A stretch of DNA of 45,203 nt from Planctomycetota bacterium (GTDB taxonomy: Bacteria > Planctomycetota > B15-G4), in NCBI GenBank assembly GCA_029259695.1, contig JAJDEQ010000222.1, positions 1-45,203 on the forward strand. Direction: 5' to 3'. The notes beneath the pieces were generated by a model that did not search any database, was not told the origin of the DNA, and was given only the letters and a program-made list of their open reading frames with translations. Positions 18,266 to 24,616 of the stretch are shown piece after piece (the first letter of the stretch is position 1; every line of letters begins with the position of its first letter). Both the position numbers and the translations under genes were made by a program.

Positions 18266-18936
18266 GCTCGACGACCTCGCCGCGAGCGCCCGCCGCGCAC
18301 CAGCAGTTCGGCGCAGGCGGTGGTCAGCAACGCGACGATCACCAGGCCGCCCACCAGCCCCCGGGCACGCCACGGGTCGCCCGAGAGCAACATCCGGTAG
18401 ACCGCCACCGGCGCCGTGATGCGCCCGCCCGGCAGTGTGCCGGCCACCACCAGCGTGGCGCCGAACTCACCCAGTGCGCGACCGAAGGCCAGCACCAGGC
18501 CCGCCACCACGCCGTGCCATGCCAGCGGCAGGGTCACCCGGGTGAAGGTGCGCCAGGTCGTGGCGCCGAGCGTGCTGGCGGCCTCCTCCAGTTGCGGGTC
18601 CACGCCCTCGAAGGCCACGCGCAACGTGCGCACGAGCAGCGGGAAGGCAACGATCGCTGCGGCCAGGACGGCTGCCGCAGGGGTGAACAACAGACTGGCG
18701 CCGAACACCTCGGTCAGCTTGCCGCCCACCAGCGTGCCGCGCCCGAGCAGCATCAACAGCACGAAGCCGGTGACCACCGGGGGCAGCACGAGCGGCAGCG
18801 CCACGACCGTCTCCACCAGGATCTTGCCCCGAAAGCTCCTGCGCGCCAGGCACAACGCCAGCGGAACGGCGACGGGCAAGCTCACGACGACGGCCAGCGC
18901 GGCGACCTGCACGCTGACCAGCAGCGCCTCGATCAC
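18262..18936 (-). CDS. modB: Molybdate ABC transporter permease
   Basis: About 224 residues with five to six membrane helices. Contains the permease EAA-type loop 'EEAASTLGATTWRTFTRVTLPLAW' region and 'RALGEFGATLVVAG', both characteristic of ModB/CysT-type permeases. Usual ModB length is ~225. Two in-frame GTG codons, 18939 and 18936, are possible starts; I chose 18936 because it gives the GTGA overlap with modA seen repeatedly in this window. No Shine-Dalgarno site distinguishes them. Upstream in-frame sequence is Arg/Gly-rich shadow of modA and is excluded. Forms the transmembrane channel with ModC. Confidence 0.92.
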   Translation of the reverse strand: MIEALLVSVQVAALAVVVSLPVAVPLALCLARRSFRGKILVETVVALPLVLPPVVTGFVLLMLLGRGTLVGGKLTEVFGASLLFTPAAAVLAAAIVAFPLLVRTLRVAFEGVDPQLEEAASTLGATTWRTFTRVTLPLAWHGVVAGLVLAFGRALGEFGATLVVAGTLPGGRITAPVAVYRMLLSGDPWRARGLVGGLVIVALLTTACAELLVRGGRSRRGRRA

Positions 18937-19733
18937 CACGGCGTGTCGAACCCGTGGGCCCGGAGCGCAGCGCGCGCGGGCGGGGTGAACAGCGTGGCAG
19001 CGAGGGCCCGGGCGGCCCCGCGCCGCTCGGGCGGAGCGACCACCCAGAGTTCGTAGCGCGCCTGCTCTTCGCCCAGCGCTGCGCAGGCGGTCAGGCCCTC
19101 GACCGCCGTGACATCCGCGGCGTAGCACAGGACCACGTCGGCCTCGTGCAGCACGACCCAGGAGCAGGCGTCGCGCACGTCGCGCCCCAACAGCAGGCCG
19201 CCCTCCAGGGCGTCCCACACGCCGTGACGCTGCAGGGCCGCGCGGGCATAGCGCCCGGCCGGAGCCAGGGCCGGATCAGCCATGGCCACCCGACGCCCCG
19301 ACAACGCCTCGGGACCGCCGGGGCACGGGTCGCCGTCGGCCACGGCCATCACCAGCGGGCTCGTGGCCAGCACCCGCGGCTCACCCTGGGCGCTGGCGGG
19401 ACGCTCGTCGACGGTCAGCGGCCGCGCCACCACGAGCAGGTCCGCCGGCGCCCCGGCGCGCACCTGCGCGAGCAGCGTCTCCGAGCCGGCCACGTGCAGA
19501 TCGAAGACACGCTCGCCCGCCGCACGGGTCCCCGCTCGCAGTTCCTCCAGCACGTCCACCAGGCTGGCGGCGGCGAAGACACCGAGCGGACGGTCGGCGC
19601 CGCCGCCGCAGGCGCAGGCCAGCAGGACCCAGCCCCCCAACAGCACGGCGATCAGGGCCCGGCGACCCGCGCCGGCCGACCGCGTTGCGCGCTCCGTGCC
19701 GTTCCCCGGCGCTGCTGTCCCCGACGCACGCAT
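18933..19733 (-). CDS. modA: Molybdate-binding lipoprotein
   Basis: 266 residues. Basic N-terminus with RR, hydrophobic stretch and lipobox LLAC (C40), so probably a lipoprotein facing the periplasm. The mature part starts 'LGVFAAASLVDVLEEL', the ModA signature (FAAASL near the ligand site), followed by 'GSETLLAQVRAGAPADLLVVA', which corresponds to the family's substrate-cleft region. The C-terminal 'AARALAATLFTPPARAALRAHGF' is the usual ModA end. Captures molybdate or tungstate for ModBC. First gene of modABC, reading divergently from ribH. A dyad lies 8-29 bases upstream of its ATG and could carry regulation. Confidence 0.92.
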   Translation of the reverse strand: MRASGTAAPGNGTERATRSAGAGRRALIAVLLGGWVLLACACGGGADRPLGVFAAASLVDVLEELRAGTRAAGERVFDLHVAGSETLLAQVRAGAPADLLVVARPLTVDERPASAQGEPRVLATSPLVMAVADGDPCPGGPEALSGRRVAMADPALAPAGRYARAALQRHGVWDALEGGLLLGRDVRDACSWVVLHEADVVLCYAADVTAVEGLTACAALGEEQARYELWVVAPPERRGAARALAATLFTPPARAALRAHGFDTPW

Positions 19734-19740
19734 GGCGGCG

Positions 19741-19762
19741 GATCATAGCGAACGCTACGATC
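19741..19762. promoter_or_regulatory. 22-bp dyad between modA and ribH
   Basis: GATCATAGCG, two bases, CGCTACGATC: 9 of 10 positions pair. It sits immediately upstream of the modA ATG and 29 bases before the ribH ATG, in the divergent control region. It does not match the ModE layout (CG on the outside, TATAT inside), so the binding protein is unknown. Operator function is inferred from symmetry and place. Confidence 0.5.
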
Positions 19763-19790
19763 TGCGGCCCGCTCCTTGGAACAGCTCAGC

Positions 19791-20267
19791 ATGCACGAGA
19801 TCTCAGGATCACTCGACGGCTCCGGTCTGCGCATGGCCGTGGCGGTGAGTCGCTACAACGAGACCTTCACCCAGGGCATGCTGCAGGGCGCGCTCGACGT
19901 CTTCGGCGAGGCGGGCGTGCGCGACGACGACATCACGGTGCTGCACCTTCCGGGCGCCCTGGAGCTGCCGCTGGCGGCCCAGACCCTCGCCGCCAGCGGA
20001 CGACACGACGCGGTGGTCGTGCTGGGCGCCGTGATCCGCGGCGAGACCGATCACTACGACTACGTGTGTTCCGAGACGACGCGCGGCTGCGGTCAGGCCG
20101 CGCTCAGCACCGGCGTGCCGGTGTTGTTCGGCGTGCTGACCTGCAGCTCGCTCGCCCAGGCCCGCGACCGATCGACCACGCCGGCCAAGAACAAGGGCTG
20201 CGAGGCGGCCCGTTCGGCGATCGAGACGGTGCGCGCCCTGCAACTCGCCAAGGGAGACGACTCGTGA
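19791..20267 (+). CDS. ribH: 6,7-dimethyl-8-ribityllumazine synthase
   Basis: 158 residues, the normal length. Condenses 5-amino-6-ribitylaminouracil with dihydroxybutanone phosphate, the penultimate step of riboflavin synthesis. Recognised by 'AVSRYNETFTQGML', 'PGALELPLAAQ' and 'GAVIRGETDHYDYVCSE', in which H88 is the expected catalytic His, and by the 'NKGCEAA' end. I chose ATG 19791 over TTG 19776; GGA lies about 11 bases upstream. The stop overlaps nusB (GTGA); ribH-nusB adjacency is common in bacteria. No FMN riboswitch is recognisable upstream. Confidence 0.95.
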   Translation: MHEISGSLDGSGLRMAVAVSRYNETFTQGMLQGALDVFGEAGVRDDDITVLHLPGALELPLAAQTLAASGRHDAVVVLGAVIRGETDHYDYVCSETTRGCGQAALSTGVPVLFGVLTCSSLAQARDRSTTPAKNKGCEAARSAIETVRALQLAKGDDS

Positions 20268-20779
20268 TCGGCGGCCGCACACGCTCACGGGAAGTGGCAC
20301 TGCAAGTGTTGTTCTCCATCGACACGCGCCCGGCGGACGCGGTGACGCTGTCCGATCCCGGCGGCTACGACCACAGCACCCTGCGCGACGCCGAGGCCTC
20401 CGAGTCGATCAAGGCCTTCGCCGGCGAACTGGTGGACGGTGTGCTCGCCCACCGCGACGCGATCGACGAGTTGATCCGCACGGCCGCCGACAACTGGGAC
20501 CTGGAGCGCCTCGCCGCCGTGGACCGTTGCGTGCTGCGCCTGGCCGTCTACGAGCTGACCGAGCGCGACGACATCCCGCCCAAGGTCACGATCAACGAGG
20601 CCATCGAGTTGGGCAAGCGCTACTCCGGCGCGCAGTCCGGCGCCTTCATCAACGGCATCCTCGACCGGGTGCGCAAGGACCTCGGCCTGTCGGTGGAGAT
20701 GCCACCCATCGAGGAGGACTCGGAGGGCCGTCCGCTGGAAGGCCTGGGCGAGCAGCGGCCCGCAGGGGACGACGCATGA
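20264..20779 (+). CDS. nusB: Transcription antitermination factor NusB
   Basis: 171 residues from a GTG at 20264, with GGAG nine bases upstream. N-terminal 'TRSREVALQVLFSID' is the RNA-binding start of NusB; 'DRCVLRLAVYELTERDDIPPKVTINEAIELGKRY' and 'FINGILDRV' are the classic C-terminal half. NusB binds boxA RNA with NusE (S10) in rRNA antitermination. The C-terminal ~25 residues ('EMPPIEEDSEGRPLEG') form an acidic tail beyond the usual end. Overlaps ribH (GTGA) and ftsY (ATGA), so the three genes are probably one transcript. Confidence 0.95.
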   Translation: MIGGRTRSREVALQVLFSIDTRPADAVTLSDPGGYDHSTLRDAEASESIKAFAGELVDGVLAHRDAIDELIRTAADNWDLERLAAVDRCVLRLAVYELTERDDIPPKVTINEAIELGKRYSGAQSGAFINGILDRVRKDLGLSVEMPPIEEDSEGRPLEGLGEQRPAGDDA

Positions 20780-21681
20780 TCGGCAAGCTCTTCAAGGGTC
20801 TGAAGAAGACGCGCGAAGCCCTCGCCAGCGGTGTCCGCAAGCTGCTCGGCCGCGGAACGCTCGACGATGCGACCCTGGACGAGCTGGAAGAGCTGCTCTA
20901 CACCTCCGACCTCGGCCCCGCCGCGACACAGCTCGTGGACGCGATCCGCACGGGCTTCAAGCAGGGTGAACTCAAGACCAGCGACGACGTGCTGCCGTTC
21001 ATGCGCACCCGTTTGCTGGAGATGATGGGCGGCGCCTCGGCACCGATCGACGTGAGCGCGCACAAGCCGCACATCGTGCTCGTGGTGGGCGTGAACGGCT
21101 CGGGCAAGACGACCTCCATCGCCAAGCTGGCGGGTCTGCTGCGCAACGAGGGCCGGCGCGTGATGCTCGCCGCGTGCGACACGTTCCGCGCCGCCGCGGT
21201 GGAGCAGCTGACCATCTGGGCCGAGCGCCTGGACGTGCCGATCATCAAGCGCGAGACCGGCGCCAATCCCTCGGGCTTGGCCTTCGACGCCGCCGAGGCG
21301 GCGCTCAAGGAAGACGTCGACGTGCTGCTGGTGGACACCGCCGGGCGCCTGCACACCCAGAAGAACCTGATGGTCGAGCTGGTGAAGATCGCCCGGGTGC
21401 TGGGCAAGTGCGTACCCGGCGCGCCCCACGAGGTGCTGCTGATCCTCGACGGCACGACCGGCCAGAACGCGATCAACCAGGCCCGTGAGTTCAAGCAGGC
21501 CGTCGACGTCACCGGCCTGATGGTGAGCAAGCTCGACGGGACCGCGCGCGGGGGTGCGGTCGTGTCGATCCGCGAGCAGCTCGGCCTGCCGGTGCACTTC
21601 ATCGGACTGGGCGAGACGGTCGACGACATCGAGCGTTTCGATCCCGAGGCGTTCGCGGACGCCTTGTTCGAGCGCGTCTGA
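20776..21681 (+). CDS. ftsY: Signal recognition particle receptor FtsY
   Basis: 301 residues. SRP-type GTPase: G1 GVNGSGKTT at 105-113, 'DTFRAAAVEQL' at 135-145, DTAGR at 187-191, SKLDG at 251-255 and the closing 'GLGETVDDIERFDPE AF' region. The NG domain is complete; the long acidic A domain of E. coli FtsY is missing, leaving a short basic amphipathic start (MIGKLFKGLKKTREAL), which is common outside proteobacteria and probably binds the membrane. AGGGGA precedes the ATG. It targets SRP-bound ribosomes to the Sec translocon. Confidence 0.96.
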   Translation: MIGKLFKGLKKTREALASGVRKLLGRGTLDDATLDELEELLYTSDLGPAATQLVDAIRTGFKQGELKTSDDVLPFMRTRLLEMMGGASAPIDVSAHKPHIVLVVGVNGSGKTTSIAKLAGLLRNEGRRVMLAACDTFRAAAVEQLTIWAERLDVPIIKRETGANPSGLAFDAAEAALKEDVDVLLVDTAGRLHTQKNLMVELVKIARVLGKCVPGAPHEVLLILDGTTGQNAINQAREFKQAVDVTGLMVSKLDGTARGGAVVSIREQLGLPVHFIGLGETVDDIERFDPEAFADALFERV

Positions 21682-21689
21682 GCGGGCCG

Positions 21690-23390
21690 GTGGCGCGCAC
21701 TCCCGCGAGCGCCATGGCGGCCCACGACGACGCCCCCGAGGGCGGCGCCCTGGCCGCGGCGTTCGGCGCCTGGGGCCGCCTGGTCGCAGCCAGTTGGGAA
21801 CTGCACCTGCTGCTCGTGTGCGGCGCGCTGTTCATGCTGCCCGAGATCCCCACCGACGCCGACGTGATCAAGACCGCGCTGGCGGCCGGCGTGACCCTGA
21901 TCGCGGTGCTGCCGTCCATCGCCTGGCGCGCGCCACACCTGGCCCGCGCCTGGTTCGCGAGCACCGGGGGACGACTGCTCGTCGCCGCCGCCGTCGTGGC
22001 GGCGCTCTCGGCCTGGGCCGCCGAGGACGTCGTGTGGTCCTCGGCCATGAGCGATCGCGTGCTGCAACTCGTGCTGGCACACGTCGCCGCGATCCTGGGC
22101 TGCGTGGCGGCGCGCCGACATCCCGACGCCCTCGGCTCGGCGCTCATGACCGTGGCCTTGATCGCCGCCGTGGTCGGCGTGCTGCAGGCCCTGGGACTCG
22201 AGAACAGCCTCAGCCCCCCGCCGGAGCGTTCGCCGTCGGGGGAGCGCGAGATCGTGTCGCTGATGGGCAACACGAACCGCGCCGGCGCGCTGCTGGCCCT
22301 GGGGGTGGCGGCCCTCAGCGCCGTGCTGGTGCTGCCCCGCCAAGGCAGTCGCGGTCCGTTGCTCAGCGCCCTCGCCCTCGCGCTCACCACGACGACGCTG
22401 GTGCTCACCGAGGGGCGCGGCGCGCGGCTCGCGGCCACACTGGGTGTGCTCGCGACCGTGCTGCCGCTGCTGGTCTGGAAGCCCGGCGGCGGCGCGCCGC
22501 GTGCACGACCAGCGTGGCTCTGGCTCGCCGGGGCGCTGCTGGCGGGCGTCGTCGGCGCCGTGGCGTGCGGTGGCACCGACGTGTTGCTGGCGCGCAAGCT
22601 GCCCGACTCGGCTCCGATCCTGTCCGGCGAGGACGTGACCACCGAGGTGCGCCTCTCGCTGTGGCGCTCGACCTCGGCCATGGTCGCCGACGCCCCGTTC
22701 AGCGGCCACGGACTGGGACGCTTCCGCGCCGTGTTCCCCGACTACCGCGAGCAGGCCGAAGCGTCCGTCGTGGGGCTGCGCGGACTGCCCACCGCCGCCT
22801 GGCACCCGCACAACGAACTGCTGCTCGGTTTCGCGGAGGGCGGACTGATCGGCGGCGGACTGCTGCTGCTGTTGTTGCTGCTGTCGCTGCGCCGGGCCTG
22901 GATCGTGGCGCGCGAGGACCGCACGGCCGCCGACCTGGTGGCCCTGGCCGTGCTGGTGGCCGGGACGGCCGTGGGCATGCTGCAGGACGCGTGGACGTCA
23001 CCCGGAACCGCGCTGCCGTTCTTCGCCGCCGTCGGTTACGTGTGGACTCCGGCCGCGGTGGGCCCGCCGGGCGCGGGGCGCCGGACGGCGCTGGTGGTGG
23101 CGCTGCTGGCACTGCTCTGCGTGGGGCCCATGGTGCGGGCGCGACTGGCCGGTCACTGGGGCGCCTGGCGCTTCCAGCGCATCGCCGCGGTCGAAGGCAT
23201 CAACCTGGAGAACTTCGAGTTGCTCACCCGGGCGGCCGCGGCAGCGCCGCGCGACGAAGACCTGCAGCGCATGCTCCAACACACCGGCATGCGCATCATG
23301 GCCCAGGCCCCGCAGGTCGCCCGCCAGGTCTCGCCCCACGTGGCCGACGCCGTGCTGCGCCTGGAGACCCTGGGGGTCGCCGACCGCTGA
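21690..23390 (+). CDS. O-antigen ligase-like polytopic membrane protein
   Basis: 566 residues with about ten to eleven membrane helices. The Wzy_C/WaaL hallmark is present in the large periplasmic loop: 'AWHPHNELLLGFAEGG' with H372 and H374, preceded by 'GHGLGRFRAVFPDYR'. Such proteins ligate or polymerise glycan chains at the periplasmic side. Start uncertain: GTG 21690 lies eight bases after ftsY stops; ATG 21714 is an alternative. No strong ribosome site marks either. Close spacing suggests transcription with ribH-nusB-ftsY. It differs from the 29139 homologue in lacking C-terminal TPRs. WaaL, Wzy and PglL cannot be separated by reading. Confidence 0.8.
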   Translation: MARTPASAMAAHDDAPEGGALAAAFGAWGRLVAASWELHLLLVCGALFMLPEIPTDADVIKTALAAGVTLIAVLPSIAWRAPHLARAWFASTGGRLLVAAAVVAALSAWAAEDVVWSSAMSDRVLQLVLAHVAAILGCVAARRHPDALGSALMTVALIAAVVGVLQALGLENSLSPPPERSPSGEREIVSLMGNTNRAGALLALGVAALSAVLVLPRQGSRGPLLSALALALTTTTLVLTEGRGARLAATLGVLATVLPLLVWKPGGGAPRARPAWLWLAGALLAGVVGAVACGGTDVLLARKLPDSAPILSGEDVTTEVRLSLWRSTSAMVADAPFSGHGLGRFRAVFPDYREQAEASVVGLRGLPTAAWHPHNELLLGFAEGGLIGGGLLLLLLLLSLRRAWIVAREDRTAADLVALAVLVAGTAVGMLQDAWTSPGTALPFFAAVGYVWTPAAVGPPGAGRRTALVVALLALLCVGPMVRARLAGHWGAWRFQRIAAVEGINLENFELLTRAAAAAPRDEDLQRMLQHTGMRIMAQAPQVARQVSPHVADAVLRLETLGVADR

Positions 23391-23397
23391 CGGCGGT

Positions 23398-23487
23398 CCC
23401 GTGGTCCGCGGGCGACGGCTGCGCCGATCCCTCGCGCCCCCATCCGGCCCGTGGTCCGCGGGCGACGGCTGCGCCGATCCCTCGCGC
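23398..23487. repeat. Two-copy 40-bp perfect tandem repeat
   Basis: The 40 bases at 23398-23437 recur exactly at 23448-23487 (period 50, ten unrelated bases between). It starts eight bases after the O-antigen-ligase-like stop codon. The unit contains CCGCGG and is not self-complementary overall. A 12-base palindrome (GCACCCGGGTGC, 23519-23530) lies further on. Not explained by any gene. Confidence 0.9.
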
Positions 23488-23579
23488 AGCCGGCCCGCGA
23501 TCCGTCGTCGACCGCCCGGCACCCGGGTGCGCTGCGCGGAGCGCGCCGCACGGGGCCCGTCTCGTGAACGGCACCGGGC

Positions 23580-23609
23580 TTGTCTTTAAACAGGTATTCG
23601 TGGTACCAC
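23580..23609 (+). promoter_or_regulatory. AT-rich leader with palindrome upstream of the Rrf2 regulator
   Basis: An AT-rich stretch starting TTGTCT (23580, a possible -35) ends in the perfect palindrome GTGGTACCAC at 23600-23609, eight bases before the regulator's ATG. A convincing -10 at 17 bases is not seen. Rrf2 regulators usually repress their own gene by binding such dyads near the start, so this is a candidate autoregulatory operator. Inference from position. Confidence 0.4.
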
Positions 23610-23616
23610 TTTGCGC

Positions 23617-24081
23617 ATGCAGCTCAAACTCCGCACCGACTTCGCCCTGCGCGTCCTGCTCTACCTCGGTCACCGGGCCAACCGCGTGAACCACGGCCGA
23701 CTCGACCCGGGGCCGGTGCAGACCGAGGCGCTGGCCACGGCCTTCGACATCTCCAAGGACCACGTGATCAAGGTCGTCCAGGAGCTCGCGCGCCTCGGCT
23801 GGGTGCGCACCCAGCCCGGTCGCGGCGGCGGCATCGCCCTGGCCACCGACCTCGAGCAACTGACCGTTGCCGACGTGGTCGCGGCCTTCGAAGGGCGCGC
23901 CGGCGTGCTGGACTGCGTCGCCGACCCGTCGGTCTGCGTGCTCGAGCCGGGCTGCGGCCTGCGCCGCCTGCTGATGCGCGCCGAGCAGGCGTTCTACGCC
24001 ACGCTGGCCGAAGCGACGCTGGCCGAACTGTGCGCCACCCGCGGGCGGCGCGGCGGCCTGCTGAACCTCGATCTCAACTGA
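23617..24081 (+). CDS. Rrf2-family regulator, NsrR-like (iron-sulfur, nitric oxide sensing)
   Basis: 154 residues from ATG 23617 (TTG 23611 is less likely). 'MQLKLRTDFALRVLLYL' is the typical NsrR start. The winged helix follows, with recognition helix 'ISKDHVIKVVQELARLGWVRTQPGRGGGI'. Three Cys, C100, C107 and C113 (C-x6-C-x5-C), sit where NsrR and IscR bind a cluster; NsrR usually has four or five residues between the first two. The gene lies 70 bases before a globin, a standard NsrR target, which favours NsrR over IscR. Expected to repress itself and the globin until nitric oxide destroys its cluster. The effector is inferred from family and neighbour. Confidence 0.82.
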   Translation: MQLKLRTDFALRVLLYLGHRANRVNHGRLDPGPVQTEALATAFDISKDHVIKVVQELARLGWVRTQPGRGGGIALATDLEQLTVADVVAAFEGRAGVLDCVADPSVCVLEPGCGLRRLLMRAEQAFYATLAEATLAELCATRGRRGGLLNLDLN

Positions 24082-24107
24082 CTCGACTCCACCGATTCTC
24101 CGACCCG

Positions 24108-24126
24108 GGCGCCTGCAACAGGCGCC
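24108..24126 (+). terminator. Hairpin between regulator and globin
   Basis: GGCGCCTG, three-base loop CAA, CAGGCGCC: a perfect 8-bp GC-rich stem. No T-run follows, so it could be a weak terminator, a processing or stability element, or an operator for the globin gene starting 25 bases later. Confidence 0.4.
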
Positions 24127-24151
24127 GACATCCCTTCCCTGAGATTGCCCG

Positions 24152-24559
24152 ATGAACGTCGCCCTGCTGCGTGAGACCTTCGAACGCATCCGCCCCCAGG
24201 CCCACGCGGTCGCCCTGCGCTTCTACGAACGCATGTTCGCCGTCTACCCCCAGGTGCGCCCGTTGTTCGCCGGCACCGATCCCCAGGAGCAGCCGCGCAA
24301 GCTGATGGCGACCTTGTCGGCCGTGGTGGCGGTGGTCGACCGCCCCGACGAGTTGCTGCCCATGCTCGATCGACTCGGTCGCAGCCACGTGGACTACGGC
24401 GTGCAACCCGAGCAGTACCCCTACGTCACCGCCTCGCTGCTGGCCACCCTGGCCGAGGAGTTCGGCTCGGACTGGAACGCCGAGGTGGCTGAGACCTGGA
24501 GCGCGGCGCTCGAGTTCGTGAGCGCGCGCATGATCGAGGCCCAACGTCGGGCGGCCTGA
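24152..24559 (+). CDS. Single-domain bacterial globin (Vitreoscilla haemoglobin/Hmp type)
   Basis: 135 residues, a complete globin fold with no reductase domain. Haem pocket residues align with Vitreoscilla haemoglobin: Y25 (B10), F39 (CD1) in 'VRPLF', Q47 (E7) in 'EQPRKLM' and proximal H79 (F8) in 'LGRSHVDYGV'. The Tyr-Gln distal pair is typical of globins that bind oxygen tightly and dioxygenate nitric oxide to nitrate. Follows an NsrR-like regulator, so nitric oxide detoxification is the likely role; oxygen delivery to the terminal oxidase is the alternative. A reductase partner must be supplied elsewhere. Confidence 0.93.
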   Translation: MNVALLRETFERIRPQAHAVALRFYERMFAVYPQVRPLFAGTDPQEQPRKLMATLSAVVAVVDRPDELLPMLDRLGRSHVDYGVQPEQYPYVTASLLATLAEEFGSDWNAEVAETWSAALEFVSARMIEAQRRAA

Positions 24560-24561
24560 CA

Positions 24562-24602
24562 CGCGGCCCACGACGGCGCCGACCTGCGACCCGCGGGCCG
24601 CG
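24562..24602. terminator. Possible bidirectional terminator between globin and feoB
   Basis: CGCGGCCC (24562-24569) and GGGCCGCG (24595-24602) are perfect inverted arms in the short spacer between the converging globin and feoB genes. The loop is long (25 bases) and contains other GC-rich self-complementary pieces. No T-tract on either strand, so assignment is tentative. Confidence 0.3.
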
Positions 24603-24616
24603 CCGTTGCCGGCGAC

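Noticed and set aside
19741..19762. ModE binding site
   Set aside because: The symmetry places CG inside and GATC outside, opposite to the ModE consensus, so only an unnamed dyad is reported.
20898..22811. Minus-strand open frame of 637 codons
   Set aside because: Antisense of ftsY and the ligase-like gene; no plausible protein features.
23580..23609. E. coli-type NsrR box
   Set aside because: The sequence lacks the AAGATGCATTT-type half sites; only a short GTGGTACCAC palindrome is seen.
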